Below, piece after piece: positions 18,688-29,770 of a stretch of DNA of 64,000 bases. Numbering within the stretch: the stretch's first letter is position 1; each line of letters begins with the position of its first letter. A program made the translations under genes and the position numbers. The notes under the pieces were generated by a model. The model was not told the DNA's origin. It saw nothing but the letters and a program-made list of their open reading frames with translations, and ran no database searches. Location: assembly GCF_910592395.1 (NCBI RefSeq), contig NC_088323.1, forward strand, positions 14,433,501 to 14,497,500, given 5' to 3'. The stretch is from Lineus longissimus. Lineage: Eukaryota > Nemertea > Pilidiophora > Heteronemertea > Lineidae.

Positions 18688-20719
18688 AAGGTAAAATGGG
18701 GTATTTGTAGCCCCGGTCTAATTGTAGCTCCTGGAAATGTTTTTGATTCATATTCCGGTAACCATGTAATTATTCAGCCAACCCAAGCATTGATATGAAA
18801 GAGGTGATTCTTGAGTATCGCAACATAGATAGTTTTGGATTATGCAACAAATTATGTAAGAACTTTGGCTATAAGAAGTAAACAAATCAGCCACGTCCAC
18901 AAATAAAGTTGGGATCGAAATGTTTGCAGGTCTGACTTTTCCACACTTGCAGAGCATTGATATACATTTGAAACTTGATTCTGGTGATCAGTATTGAGTG
19001 TAGAGAATGTTGTGGTGTATGCGGCATTTGATTTCATTATTAAAGGTAAATTTTTCAGAAACACTTTTCTGACCAAGGTACCCTCGGAGTATTTGTAGCC
19101 CGTTAGCTCGGGGGATTTGCATGTAGCCCCTATGAATAGCTCAATATATCCTGTCATAAATCATGAAAATGCTAGTTTTTTTTAATGCGTATACCCGAAT
19201 TGTATTATTTGATCATAAATCCATCCGATTTAGAAACAATGTTAACCTTTTATGTACCAACATTTGAGGTTTCATACTAGTTTATCTAAATTATATCGAA
19301 ATAATGTTAAAGAGGTTGAATAGCGCCTCCAGAAGCAAGCAACAGCGCCACCCGTAGCAGAAATAAGAACTGCTTAGTGACGTCATGGTTTCCATATACG
19401 GCATCTCATTTGCATATTTTTACAACCTTATTGACTACGAGTTATAAATATGCCAGTAGCACGTGGATCATGCCGGGCGGCGCTGTCAGATGTTTCCACT
19501 ATGGGTTACATAATCGCCTACAAAGAGGCCAGTGTTCTAGTAAATGAAGTTAGCAATGATAGCGAAAGAATGTTAGTGTATGTTACGCAGTCAATAGCGA
19601 TAGTAGTGAGTTGGAGAGAGGAGAAAATGGAAAATGGAGAGAATAGTAGTATGGATTTCGAGTCGCCGGTGGAGAGCGAGGCCCCTGATCCGAACAGTAC
19701 AGAAGAAATGGAGCAGCATATTATCCAAGACTTGTTTGACAACCATGACGACTCAAGATATTTGCCAGAATTGCGGGCAATGAACATGAGTGAAGCGGAG
19801 ATGGGACCTGATGCGTTTATCCGCGAGCGAATCGACGAGACGAGGCATTTTCAAGCATCCGAATGGTACCTTACAGATCCGCAAGGGGCGCGTTACCGAA
19901 AATGTTGCAAAAATCAATAACGTGATCGTAAATATTGTCATATTTTTCAAGATAAGCGTATGTAAATGATACGCAAACGGTAAACCAATGAAATGCCAGT
20001 ATCTATTGAACCTTACAAGTGATTTGGGGGCCTTGAAACTCCTTATATTTATCAATGAAACCTTATTCCCGCCTAGGGTTTTGACCGGGCCGTGCAAAAC
20101 TCCCCTTTTTTTCCCGGGCACTTCCCTTTAATATTTCAAAGGTCTCTGGTTAAGCCACACCATTGACTAGACAGCAGCATTTCTCATGGTACATTGCATT
20201 GCCGTTAAGGAGTGGTGCCAACTATAGTTGGGGTTGATGCATGACCCATAACCACTGAAACTACAGTTTTTAATGGCACACGACAAGACCGTCAGTCAAT
20301 TCAGAATTTCACAAGCTGTTGTCTGACACAAGGTGTACTGTACAACGAAGGTGATAGATAGAACTTTGTGTTTTTACACCAGTTTAAAATCAGGCTGATT
20401 TGCGACGATATTATTTAAATTGTTGCGAAGTGATTGCATCGAATATCACTTAATGTGTTCAATAAATATCGTTTGATACCAGCAAAATCGCGTCATCAAC
20501 CTAGATTGGAATAAAATTGAAAGCTTTATTACCAATAAAGACCGCAGACCTGTGAAAAAAAATTTCCTCATACATAAAAAATGCACTAAATTGCATTGCA
20601 GGTTGTAAAATTGGAAGAGGTGCCACTACAAGATGCTGGCCAGTTTTAGTGAATCTGTCTGGAAATCTCTCGCGTAACCAAAGTTATCGGTGAAAAAGGG
20701 GCTCTACCCCATTTACCTT
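18688..20719. mobile_element. ~2.0 kb DNA element with AAGGTAAAATGGGGTA inverted ends
   Basis: Left end AAGGTAAAATGGGGTATTTG (18688) and right end GGGGCTCTACCCCATTTACCTT (to 20719) are inverted repeats with one indel. The left subterminal region repeats GTATTTGTAGCCCC several times (18700, 19090, 19125), as in many subterminal transposase-binding arrays. No transposase is recognised inside. A smaller candidate element (about 19307-20132) and an ORF (19450-19920) lie within. Confidence 0.6.
19450..19920 (+). CDS. Hypothetical 156-aa acidic protein within a TIR element
   Basis: The frame opens at ATG 19450 (MPVARGSCRAALSDVSTMGY) and ends at TAA 19920. A second ATG at 19627 would give the better-behaved acidic part (MENGENSSMDFESPVESEAP, then EEMEQHIIQDLFDNHDDSRY, and a helical end GPDAFIRERIDETRHF). 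A TATA-like TTATAAATATG lies just upstream. I do not recognise a family. It could be an accessory ORF or N-terminal exon of a DNA transposon, since flanking TTAA-ended sequence (TTAAAGAGGTTG at 19308; CTTCCCTTTAA at 20123) suggests a nested element. Confidence 0.35.
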   Translation: MPVARGSCRAALSDVSTMGYIIAYKEASVLVNEVSNDSERMLVYVTQSIAIVVSWREEKMENGENSSMDFESPVESEAPDPNSTEEMEQHIIQDLFDNHDDSRYLPELRAMNMSEAEMGPDAFIRERIDETRHFQASEWYLTDPQGARYRKCCKNQ

Positions 20720-21045
20720 ACATGTAATCAGGGGATGCTGACCAACACAATGTAACAGACAAGAAGGTGCTGCCATCTGCACTAAGGGAAACTCACTAAT
20801 CTTATGACGTGAATCAGCTGAGTGATCATGTCAGACATGTATAATCTCGGGTGTACAATGTAAATACTTTCATGTCTGATGAAACTGATCAATCTGTATC
20901 AAAACTAACCACAAACGACTTCACAAACAATAGCCTGCGGTTTGGTCCATTCTATCCGACAATGCGGTGCTTTTTCAGTCTGTGCGTCTTATTGAGGAAA
21001 CCCTCTCTTAGGTGAAACAGAGCCGAACAGAGCCAAACTGCATGT

Positions 21046-21942
21046 AGTATCGAAATACTATCGTACAATGCTATCGTGACTTCTTCTCAAAATATCAAAA
21101 ACTTATGCCATTAACGACAGTCTGCAGACTCAACTTAACGAGTTACAACTCGAGAACAGCGTCCTTGAGACTGAGTTAGACAAAAAGAATAAATATATCA
21201 GTGAAATAAAGGGAAAAGAAAACCGAAAAGCTTAACGAGCATAACTCGCTAAGGCGAGACTAATTCAAACTTGCATTTCAACGTTATCAAGGATATCCGG
21301 GTGTCTCGAAACTTCGTAATGATCTGAAGCAACTGAAAGCAGACGTCAGTGTGGTCGAGATGCCAGACACGAACAAGGATTTAAATGACAAGCGGAAAAA
21401 TATGGAATCTTGACGCTCAAAACAGAAGATATTCAGAACCTTTGTAAAAGCGGTAATTATGCAATGTGCCTGATGATGAAAGTGATGTTCAATCAAAGGT
21501 CCCCGGCATCCATAGGATCATGTTTGATGATGTTGACACGTCTTACGAAAGGAAAACACCCAACGCGTCTGAAAACTCGAAATAACTAACAAAGGCTCCA
21601 GTGCAAATCAAATGGGAAATCAACCTGCCTATTCGCTTGCTCACCAACAACCTGAACTGGATAACATAAATGATTGTGCGCTGCGTTATGGTGGAACTCC
21701 TTGGATGCTGCAGATCAGCCTGTTACTGCTACACACCAGCTTCATCGTCTTCGTCATCGAACTCTATCAGAAGACTAGAAACGGATAAATCTGTCTCCTC
21801 ACCCCCTCGACGCACTGAAACTGTGCTTGCAGGCCACCAATGCATGGTGAGAACCAGAGACTATGGTGGGAGTAACAAGCTAAAACAGGGCAGCCCGCCA
21901 GTAATCCATGGTGATGTGCGCAATCGCACTCGTCAAAATTAG
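21046..21942 (+). pseudogene. Coiled-coil and serine-rich module, paralog copy 3
   Basis: Same order as copy 2: LQTQLNELQLENSVLETELD then KKNKYISEIKGKENRKA, then (after stops) LKQLKADVSVVEMPDTNKD, KRKTPNASENSK, and the serine-rich/RRLETDKSV end. The last open piece is 21670-21942 (CMVRTRDYGGSNKLKQG). Several frame breaks show decay. It is followed by a conserved non-coding flank (21943-22090) shared with 35905-36060 and 8120-8290. Confidence 0.6.
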
Positions 21943-22090
21943 CTACTATGATTAAGTACTTAGGTTTATCCCAAAGGATTTGCTCAGGGAACCACTGTAT
22001 ACATTATTGGCTCCAGCGGCAATAACATGACCCTTGACTGAGATTCAGGAAAGGCATAATTCATGTCATTCCCCGCTGCGTTAATCTTAT

Positions 22091-22435
22091 AAAAAGATGA
22101 TTATTTAATCCATTTTTAATAGTTCACATAGGGCCCTATGCAACTCTAAGCTTACGAAACCATAAAAAATGATTAATAGATTCTGTGTATGCCCCTTGCA
22201 ATTAGCACGCATATAATTACACCTAACAACCACAAATTCCACACCTCTTCAATGACTTTTGCCTAAATTAATGCTCACCTTTTGTGCTATCGGCTTAATT
22301 ACTCTATACATTGAGACCTGTTGACAGTGGATTTGAGTATACTTTATAGACACGTGCACTTCAGCACCTATTCACTAGTAGTAGCTCTTGGTCAAAATAC
22401 ATGATTTGTATTTTAGCAGAAAAAAATCGCCTCGT
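22091..22435. other. No recognised feature
   Basis: AT-rich sequence between the paralog flank and the BEL/Pao element; the element's LTR on this side could not be identified. Confidence 0.4.
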
Positions 22436-22524
22436 GCAGTACTCGTCATGGGAAACGTTTCCTGAACGTTTAAAGACATTTCACGCGTTTGTACACCAAT
22501 TTATCGACTTTATCTCTACCGGCA

Positions 22525-23466
22525 TTATGTTATATCCAAGTCATCCTTAATATTTTCGTGAGGCAACGATGACATATCATGTCCGTACATAAGATAGTTC
22601 GCGATAATAGCTTTCAGTTCAATTGGATCTGCTGACAGAAACGTGAGTGTTGTGCTATTTACCGTTTCTTGGACTTTTTTAACGAGATTTCGAAACTCGT
22701 CCATTGGAACAAGTGATTTGCGCAAAGTTTTTTTAAGCGCCAGTTTGGTCACACCAATCAGTCTCTCATAAACGCCAACGAACCAGGTGGCCTGCATATT
22801 TGAAGGCTATTCCTTTCTCAGAAAGTGTGGTTTTGAAATTGTTCTGTTCTCACAATGTTGTATAGCCGTTTCAGCTCGGTGTCGGCGCTTGTAAGCGTTT
22901 AAGCATTGTCACAGTAAATGAGGCAGGGCAGTCAAAGCGTTAAGTGAAACGTCTGAAAGCTCTACGAAATGATTCAACATAAAAGTGTGGCGTGATTTCT
23001 AGATTTCTGCCTCGCGTGGTGCAACACGTAAAGAGACAAATATAAACTTTGTGTGTCGAGTCCTTTATTCGCGCGTAGAGCTGTGATGTAAAGTCTACAG
23101 CAGTGGACTTGAAAGCTGACAAGTCGTTAATCCGAACGTCTGGCGCGATGGGAGTCAGATGTGGACGTCCAGACACTTTCTTACAGATTACACAATGTCC
23201 GATGATTTATTCAACGGTTGAGCGCATTCCATGTGACCCAGTATTTTTCCCGATTATAAGCCATGGTGGACCATAATTAAGCCGTAGTGTACCACGTTGT
23301 GCTGGGCATTCCGGATGATGAGCGTTGCTATGTAGGATTGATTAGGCAGGAGAATTGGGTACTTCCTGTCTGAGCTGACGTCTGAATTAGTTAGCCTACC
23401 GGGGTAGAGAGGGCAGCTTGTGGGTAGAGAGGGCAGCTTGCTCCTTCCTATTTGCTCCAATTTCAA
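22525..23466 (-). pseudogene. BEL/Pao integrase region
   Basis: Minus-strand pieces in order: 23254-23466 has the pre-integrase region (YPILLPNQSYIATLIIRNAQ then HNVVHYG); 22940-23176 has the core (FTSQLYARI, VYICLFTCCTTRG, VESFRRAFRRF); 22525-22797 has WFVGVYERLIGVTKLALKK and a C-terminal helix region. Small breaks separate them. These are standard BEL integrase landmarks. The same segment (22436-22830) is repeated at 45393-45830. Confidence 0.85.
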
Positions 23467-23833
23467 GAAATCCTTAACGTGGCAATAGTGTTCGTTTTGA
23501 AGATTTGTAATCCATATTTCCTCCGCGTTGCCATGCAGGTCTCTGTAGCCATGATGAATCCTTCAGTTCCGGATGTATCGCACGACCTGACAAGATATCG
23601 GCAGCGTTTTCATTGGTTGACACATGATGCCAAGAAGCCACGTCTGAATTCTGACGTATTGTTTGCAGGCGGTTATGTACAAACTGCTTCAGTTTTTTAT
23701 TGGATCGGAGCCAATAAAGTGCTATTTCCGAGTCTGTGCATTATATCGCTTGGATTGTTGCATACTGAGTGCTGTAGGCATTTCGCAAAGTCTTTGCATA
23801 ATTTACTCCTAAGACCATGGCCATCAGTTCCAG

Positions 23834-24146
23834 CTAAGGGACTGTAAAATTCGCATTCTTCTCCGAGATGACTTTGTTTTTCGAGCCGATGAGTTCAAAT
23901 TCATTGTTCTGTTTGGCATAAGCGATTGAGCCAATGACGGTGGTAGGACATGCGTCAAAGAATATTACGATTTGTAACGGTTTGCTGGTGTCACATCCAA
24001 ACCAGCATGAAATAGATAGCATGTGCGTGAGAGAAAGGGAATCCTGTTTAATGGTTTCCCACTTTTGACTTTCGGTAATTGTAAATCCTGCAGCTCAAGA
24101 TTCAAGGCTAACTACGAGGTTTTCTATTAACTGCCACTTGATGTGT
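23834..24146 (-). pseudogene. BEL/Pao RNase H start
   Basis: The minus-strand reading has FFDACPTTVIGSIAYAKQN then LIGSKNKVI, the Pao RNase H pattern (F.DAS..A.GAVAY...LI.SK..V). Upstream in the same strand, IKWQLIENLVVSLES follows. Removing the insert 24147-25077 joins this to WDEH at 25082 without loss of frame. Confidence 0.8.
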
Positions 24147-25077
24147 CCTTTATTCTCGAACATCATAGTAGTACAGCAACAAGTGCCGTAAAAAACTGCA
24201 ATTACAAAACAAGGAAAAGTCTTACTTGTTGGCATAAAGTGAGAAGCTATAGCATCTTGAGGTTACAGATGACTCGTGTAGATATTCAAGTATCAAAACA
24301 TATCCTATACAGTGCTGCCATCTGGACTAAGCTAGACGCATTACATGTGGCTGGCTCTGTGATTTCACAGGCTCTAAAATAGCATAAATCCAAATTAAAT
24401 GACACTTGAAACTTAAGGAAACAAATCTAGCAATGGTCAAGATCATTTAGGCCCAGTTTGAATGTTACTGAATTATATATACATGAAGTAATTTTGAGAC
24501 CAAAATCCTGGCCCAGTAAAGGGGGCGTATCTACAATGTAGGTCAGTCATAAGTTGAAGATGCTTATCATTGGCATCATTAAAACATTGATAATTCAGAA
24601 AGGAAATAATGCCAGTCAGTCAAGATGTGACTTGAGGGTGCTATAAACAATAAGTAAAGTATTTACCTCGTGATGACTATAAACTTGAACTGGGAAGTAC
24701 GAAAATCGAAATTAGGTAAGGAGGAAAGTATCGTAACAGAACACTCCTCCTAGCTACATTGGCAAAAGCCCAGACTCCTTTGTTTTAGTGATCAAGTTTA
24801 AGCATAAAGTTCAATAGACAAGAGATGTTGCACAAAAAAAGTGCCGAAATTATCACTCTACAAAAACCCTCTGAAAATATGAAACCTTAGACCGCATTTG
24901 CAATACTGAAGGCAATAAAACTTGGAACTAATTTGTAAGTGTAAAGATACACTGAAAGACAAAGAAAACATGAGTGAGTGAACAGGCACCTGACTGGAGG
25001 TAGACTGAAGAGGTAACCTGTGACCATGGTAACAAAAGGAAACAAAATATAAGAGCTGCAGCCACAGTAATTGATAA
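24147..25077. mobile_element. Unknown 931-bp insertion in BEL/Pao pol, flanked by GTGT
   Basis: BEL/Pao coding sequence stops at 24146 and resumes at 25078. GTGT occurs at 24143-24146 and 25078-25081, and deleting the insert plus one GTGT restores a continuous Trp-Asp-Glu-His-Ile-Lys-Trp reading. The insert has no inverted ends and no coding sequence I recognise. Confidence 0.65.
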
Positions 25078-25081
25078 GTGT

Positions 25082-26484
25082 TCATCCCAGCTTTTATTTC
25101 CTCTCCACAGTTCGTTGACATAAGTCTTAGCAGGGACTGCAAGCGGTGCTACAATACCTAGCGGGTCGAAGAGAGGTTACTTTCCGTTTAGTAAGTTCTC
25201 CTGATGAGGTGAGATCCTTTTCCGCGATTTGGATCTGGTCAGATTTGGTATTCCATTTTAATCCAAGCACCCCCACGATGATCCTTCCGCTCTGATTCTT
25301 TGATCGAGTGTTTCCGAGTTTGAACTCAATTGGCGCAGATTGAACAAGACTCCTGGAAATAATCCAATGCTACCTGATCTGATTCGGTTTACATATCCTT
25401 GGCGACTTGAGTATTAACTTGACAGATGGTTGTGAACAGTAATAGCCAAGGCGAATGGGCGGGAAACATTTCCGAATATCACGGTATTACAGTGATTTAC
25501 ACATAACAAGTTCTTTCGAGACATCATTCTATTTGTGCCAGAGGAATTGAACCCACTTCGTCTCCGATTCTAGTAACTGTATAGCCAAAAAGGCCCGAGC
25601 GATGTCTGCAGACAGACCGATCTGTTTGGTCAGGAGGAGCATAAAAAGTTCATTGAGATCCTGTAACATATTGGGTCATTCATATAAGCATGAGTTGAGC
25701 GATCGGCTGTCACTACTGGCGCTGAAAACGATTCTCAAGGGAGTTGTTTCACTGTGACGAAGTTCGGGAAAAAGCGGCAGGTACATGTAGTTACCGGTTT
25801 CACCATCATCTGGGTTGTCCTCCGAAATGAAGCCCTTTTCAGTGTTTTCCTGCATTACTTGGGTCAGAGTCTTTCAAATAAAAGACTCTTGCTATTCGAA
25901 AGACTCTGCTTGGGAATAGTTATTAGGTTTAACTTACGTAGTCTTGCCATGACTTGGCGTAGCCTGGCTTCGCATTCCCTTTTGTTAGTGAGTAGCTCAG
26001 CGTAGTCTGATCTCCATGGTAATGGGACCAAATAGTGTCCATCATTGAACCTGATTTTCTGCATAAAGTCCGATTTAAACTGTTCATCGAAGTTTTTATC
26101 ATTCTCATATGTTTGTAGAATAGTGCTGCCTTTGACGAAATCTTGGAGTACTTGAATCTCCGGATCGTTATTCTCCATGCTATTCTCCTCGTTTTGGTTA
26201 ATTTGATCTGCTGATGCGATTATGGAGTGTTCGAATTTGACGGGGAACAATGGCCCTGACACAAAACACCCTAAATTTGAATAATGTATTGTCGGCCCGT
26301 CCCCTTTCACTAATCGCTTCTCTAGGAACTGGAAAGCATGATCACATCCAATCATGATATCCACAGTAGTGAATTCAGCGTCACTGCAGTTATTTGCTAA
26401 CTGGCTTTCAATGTCCGCTGTGTGTCTGTACTCCTTACATGTTCTACATCCACGCTGATTGATGGGGTTAGTAGTAGCAACCAT
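25082..26484 (-). pseudogene. BEL/Pao protease/RT region
   Basis: 26484-25909 is open and reads VDIMIGCDHAFQFLEKR, YSNLGCFVSGPLFPVKFEHS and HYLVPLPWRSDYAELLTNK, the conserved stretch ahead of the BEL RT. Lower coordinates (frame-broken) give VFSASSDSRSLNSCLYEWPN, LSADIARAFLAIQLLES and a DPLG.VAPL motif, ending at WDEH. A 44-bp transposon remnant (25865-25908) inserts codons between the two parts. Confidence 0.8.
25865..25908. mobile_element. 44-bp internally deleted remnant of the CAGAG TIR element
   Basis: CAGAGTCTTTCAAATAAAAG and the inverted end CTATTCGAAAGACTCTG are all that remains. CTTGGG flanks both sides (25858-25863, 25909-25914) as a target duplication. The same BEL position carries the full-length element in copy 2 (46039). 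Confidence 0.8.
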
Positions 26485-27133
26485 TTGAGTTGTTTTGTCG
26501 GTTGCTGCGTGATGTCTTTTAACATGTTACCTAGTCAGGCCAGGTGTAGTTTTCTTAAGGTTTTGACTAGATTGTTGCGGTGATAGTTTTGTGGTCAACC
26601 TGTTGCCCTGGCCAACTCATGAGTACAAAATATGAGTTGTTTTGATGGATTCGGTTGCTGTGTGATGTCTTTGAACAGTTTGCTTAGACAGGCAAATTGT
26701 AGATTTCTTGGATGGTGGCTGATTGCATGACAACACATAACGTGTACGCGTGGTTTTATGACTTCGGCGATTCCGACCGATGTCATTCTTTGAAAATCTG
26801 CAAATGTAAGATGTTGATTTCAAAGTCGGGGAGGGGTGAGATGATTTGCAGATGTTATCCTGCATTTCCCATTTTACAATCTTGTAATATACACATATTT
26901 TGAAAAATTTTGAACTGTGGCCTCCGAGGCATTAACACTGACTGATTGTTAATACTCTAGTTTCGTCTTTCTAAGGTACCTTCATTAAGCCCAGGTTAGC
27001 CCGCCTCCAACATACAGGGCAAACACCATCTGGAACATGATTGGATGGCGCCGGGCAAGGCAGGGAAGTATAATGAAGTTCATCGGTGTAACTGACACAT
27101 TTCTCTTAATTGAGCAGATTGTCCATAGTCAAA

Positions 27134-27298
27134 AGGCCTTTTTACATGGTGCGGGTTCGAAACGGATCGAGGAAGGTTCGGATGTTTTCTACACCCACAA
27201 ATGAGCCTTTGGTCATTGTGGCCAGTTTCAATCAGCGTGCAAAAAATAAGCAAACCTTCCTCGATCCGGTTCGAACCCACACCGTGCTAAAAGGCCTA
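27134..27298. repeat. Foldback sequence (arms ~45 bp)
   Basis: AAGGCCTTTTTACATGGTGC through GGAAGGTTCG (27134-27180) is inverted at 27251-27298 (AACCTTCCTCGATCCGGTTC through AAAAGGCCT), with minor mismatches and a ~70-bp loop. Confidence 0.85.
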
Positions 27299-27493
27299 AT
27301 ATGACGAAACATGAAATGAATATCCCTTTGATGATCAGGCTTATCGACTGATTCAGTTGAAGGAAAGTGTCATTATACGTACAGGATGGTTAAAAAAAAT
27401 GTTCAAGTTCGAATCGGAAAAATCCGTACAACCAATGCTGAGTCGCAATAAATTAAGTCCATTTCTATTTCCTCCTCCAGAATGTTGACAAAC

Positions 27494-28792
27494 TCAAGCC
27501 CAATTTCCTCCTCCTCTTGGTCCGGCGTCAATTGGGGTTGCCCTGAACAAGGCCGACTCGAATCCACTCTCAATTACTTGCGGAGGTACAGCTTCCAAAG
27601 CCTCACTCACGATATTAACTACTTCACGCAGCCCAATACGTTCACAGGTCCCGTCATCTTGGGTGTTGTCATTTTTCCAGGCTTTCCACGTCTTCCGCAA
27701 ATTGTTCTTAAAGGATTTCATCACGGCAACATCGAGGGGTTGTGCCAGAGACGTACAGCATGCCGGGATAAAATTGAGGATGCCTCCCAATTCTGTCACT
27801 CGGAGACCGAAATTCTCCGTGCGGTGCACTCTGTACCCATCCACGAGGAGAAGAAATTGATCGGTATCTTGTGTGGTGATGTATGGCTCGAATACTTCAT
27901 CTAACCAATGATTGGCAGTCTCCTCCTTCATCCAACCTGTAGCGGAGGAGGTTATAATAATGTTTGCAGGCAAGTCCTCCTCTTGCAGGGCTGCCAGTTG
28001 TCGGACGAAACCAGTCCTCGGAAAAGTGATGTGCGCCTATAACTTTATATACTCCCGTCGCGGTGATGGTAAGGGTCACCGTACAACCCAGCTTGGTGTT
28101 GGATCGTGACGTCCGCACGTCAACCGACTTGGCTCCCCTGGCGTTGGCTGTATACAAAGGACGATACTCGAACAGTGCAAACGTCTGGTCCATATTGAAG
28201 AGGAATTGCAAGGCAATCTGAAACTGATCGATCGTCTGCGTCACGTCGTCGCGGAAGACCTTGACACGTTGGGCAGCGTCAGCCGACAGAGTGCTGGTAC
28301 TCATATTCACTTTCCGGAGAGAGATATACTTTCTCTTCATGAATGCTTCTACCCATCCGGCAGAAGCGTGGGAAACGTGCTGTGTAGTCCGGACTCTATG
28401 AAGCCTTGTCTTTGTTCGTCCGGCAACTGATTCCACCAGTCTTCAAAAATCGTCATAGCACTGGCTTGTATGTCCTGGATCGCAACAGGCAGCCTCCTCT
28501 CCCTCAGCCGCTGGTACCATTGGTAAACACGCTCCTCGACTACCGGCCATTGACCCACCAGTCGCTCTTTGACTGTCCTGTCCTTGCCGCGACCTTCGCG
28601 CTCTTTCTCTTCCAGGTCTTCAAGGTTCCACTTTCTCAACGTTAAAACTGGGATCTTGTAATGTTCGGCAAACTCGATCATGCTTTCGACTGTTCCATTC
28701 AATAGCCCTGTCTCAAGGTCCCGCAAGTACGCTATTTTCTCGGATATCGAATAGCTCCTTCGCCGTTTTCTCAAGGGTTCTTCTTGTTCCAT
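27494..28792 (-). pseudogene. pogo-like transposase 1 (two breaks)
   Basis: Starts MEQEEPLRKRRRSYSISEK at 28792 with a psq-type helix-turn-helix and a CENP-B-like second DNA-binding region (EERVYQWYQRLRERRLPV, MTIFEDWWNQLPDE). After a break near 28349-28436 it continues with SHASAGWVEAFMKRK and the catalytic domain: first Asp in LFNMDQTFALFE, second Asp in LLLVDGYRVHRT, third in LAQPLDVAVMKSFK. A further break is near 27900-27970. The catalytic triad is retained but the frame is not, so it is inactive. Confidence 0.88.
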
Positions 28793-29372
28793 ATTGACTG
28801 TTTGTCTGGGGGCGAGTGGTCATCGGCGTTAAGCCTTTATAGGCCTAGGATGCCTATACATGTTTTTAATAGAAGAAAGTGACAACGTGTGCCATAAAGC
28901 CATGAAATAATCGTTTACATCGCGTCTGGCAAAAGCAAGGCACAGGGCCTACTAAATTTTAAATTTTATGAAGTTCAATTTTCTCTGTAGTAAATTAATT
29001 TCACTAATTAATTTGGGACTCAATAAGAGGTAGGTCAATCCGATATCCACATCAAGTTGTAGGTCTGGATGCTGAAATGGGGCTTTCTAAACGAGACATT
29101 AAAATGTTGAAGATTGTTTTTCTGGCACACTCTGTATGAATCAACCCATTTGCCGATTTTGGAATAAACCCTTGAATGAAACTGACATTTCCCGGGACAT
29201 GTGCATTGACCGTCTCGTCGCGGCCGGTGCAAACGGCATGCAGTTCGGCCATTCACATTGGTCAGTGATGTTGAATAGAACTGAATGATCCATTGTAATG
29301 GTAACTTGGGGCTGAGGCCTAATTACCGGCATGAATATATGGAAGGTACCTTAGAAAGACGAAACTAGAGTA

Positions 29373-29768
29373 TAGTTAATGTAGTTGAGTTTTTCTGCTG
29401 TGTTCCTGCGAATGTATGAATATATATTTCCTCTCTCAATCAACACTCCTACTTTGATTTCGATCGCCTTATTCTGCAAGGTAACATATCCGGTTTCCAA
29501 CAGAAGTGAGGAAGGCCTGTTGGCAGCGCATTTTTTAGAGTTCATGTTTGTTGTTTTAGATTCTGCTTTCTGTACGTCTGAATACTTTTGAGATATGGCG
29601 CACATTACTGTGTAACTTGGATTTCCATACTTCTGTTTAAAAGATGCGTGAAAACTGCAGTGGGATTTTTTACCACAAGTGTGACATTTGCTCTGGTTGC
29701 TGCATTCCTTAGCGATGTGAGAGGTTCTTAGGCAGTTATTGCAAAGGCGTTTGTTGAAAACGGCACTG
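29373..29768 (-). pseudogene. BEL/Pao zinc knuckles and protease start
   Basis: Around 29765-29640 the minus-strand reading gives LCNNCLRTSHIAKEC and then CHTCGKKSHCSFH, two retroviral-type zinc knuckles (CX2CX4HX4C and a CX2CX4HX3H variant). It continues in the same region to VTLQNKAIEIKVGVLIERGN, resembling the aspartic protease entry of BEL elements, though a clear DSG is not seen. The pogo element cuts the frame at 29372. Confidence 0.75.
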
Positions 29769-29770
29769 TA

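Larger units (their letters stand above)
26955..29370 (-). mobile_element. pogo/Tigger-like DNA transposon 1 (2,416 bp)
   Basis: Inverted ends CTCTAGTTTCGTCTTTCTAA (26955) and its reverse complement ending at 29370 match over 29 bp. TA flanks both ends (26953-26954, 29371-29372), the Tc1/mariner/pogo hallmark. A broken transposase gene lies on the minus strand (27494-28792). A foldback sequence (27134-27298) lies between the transposase end and the left terminus. It interrupts BEL/Pao copy 1 after the zinc-knuckle/protease region. Confidence 0.9.
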
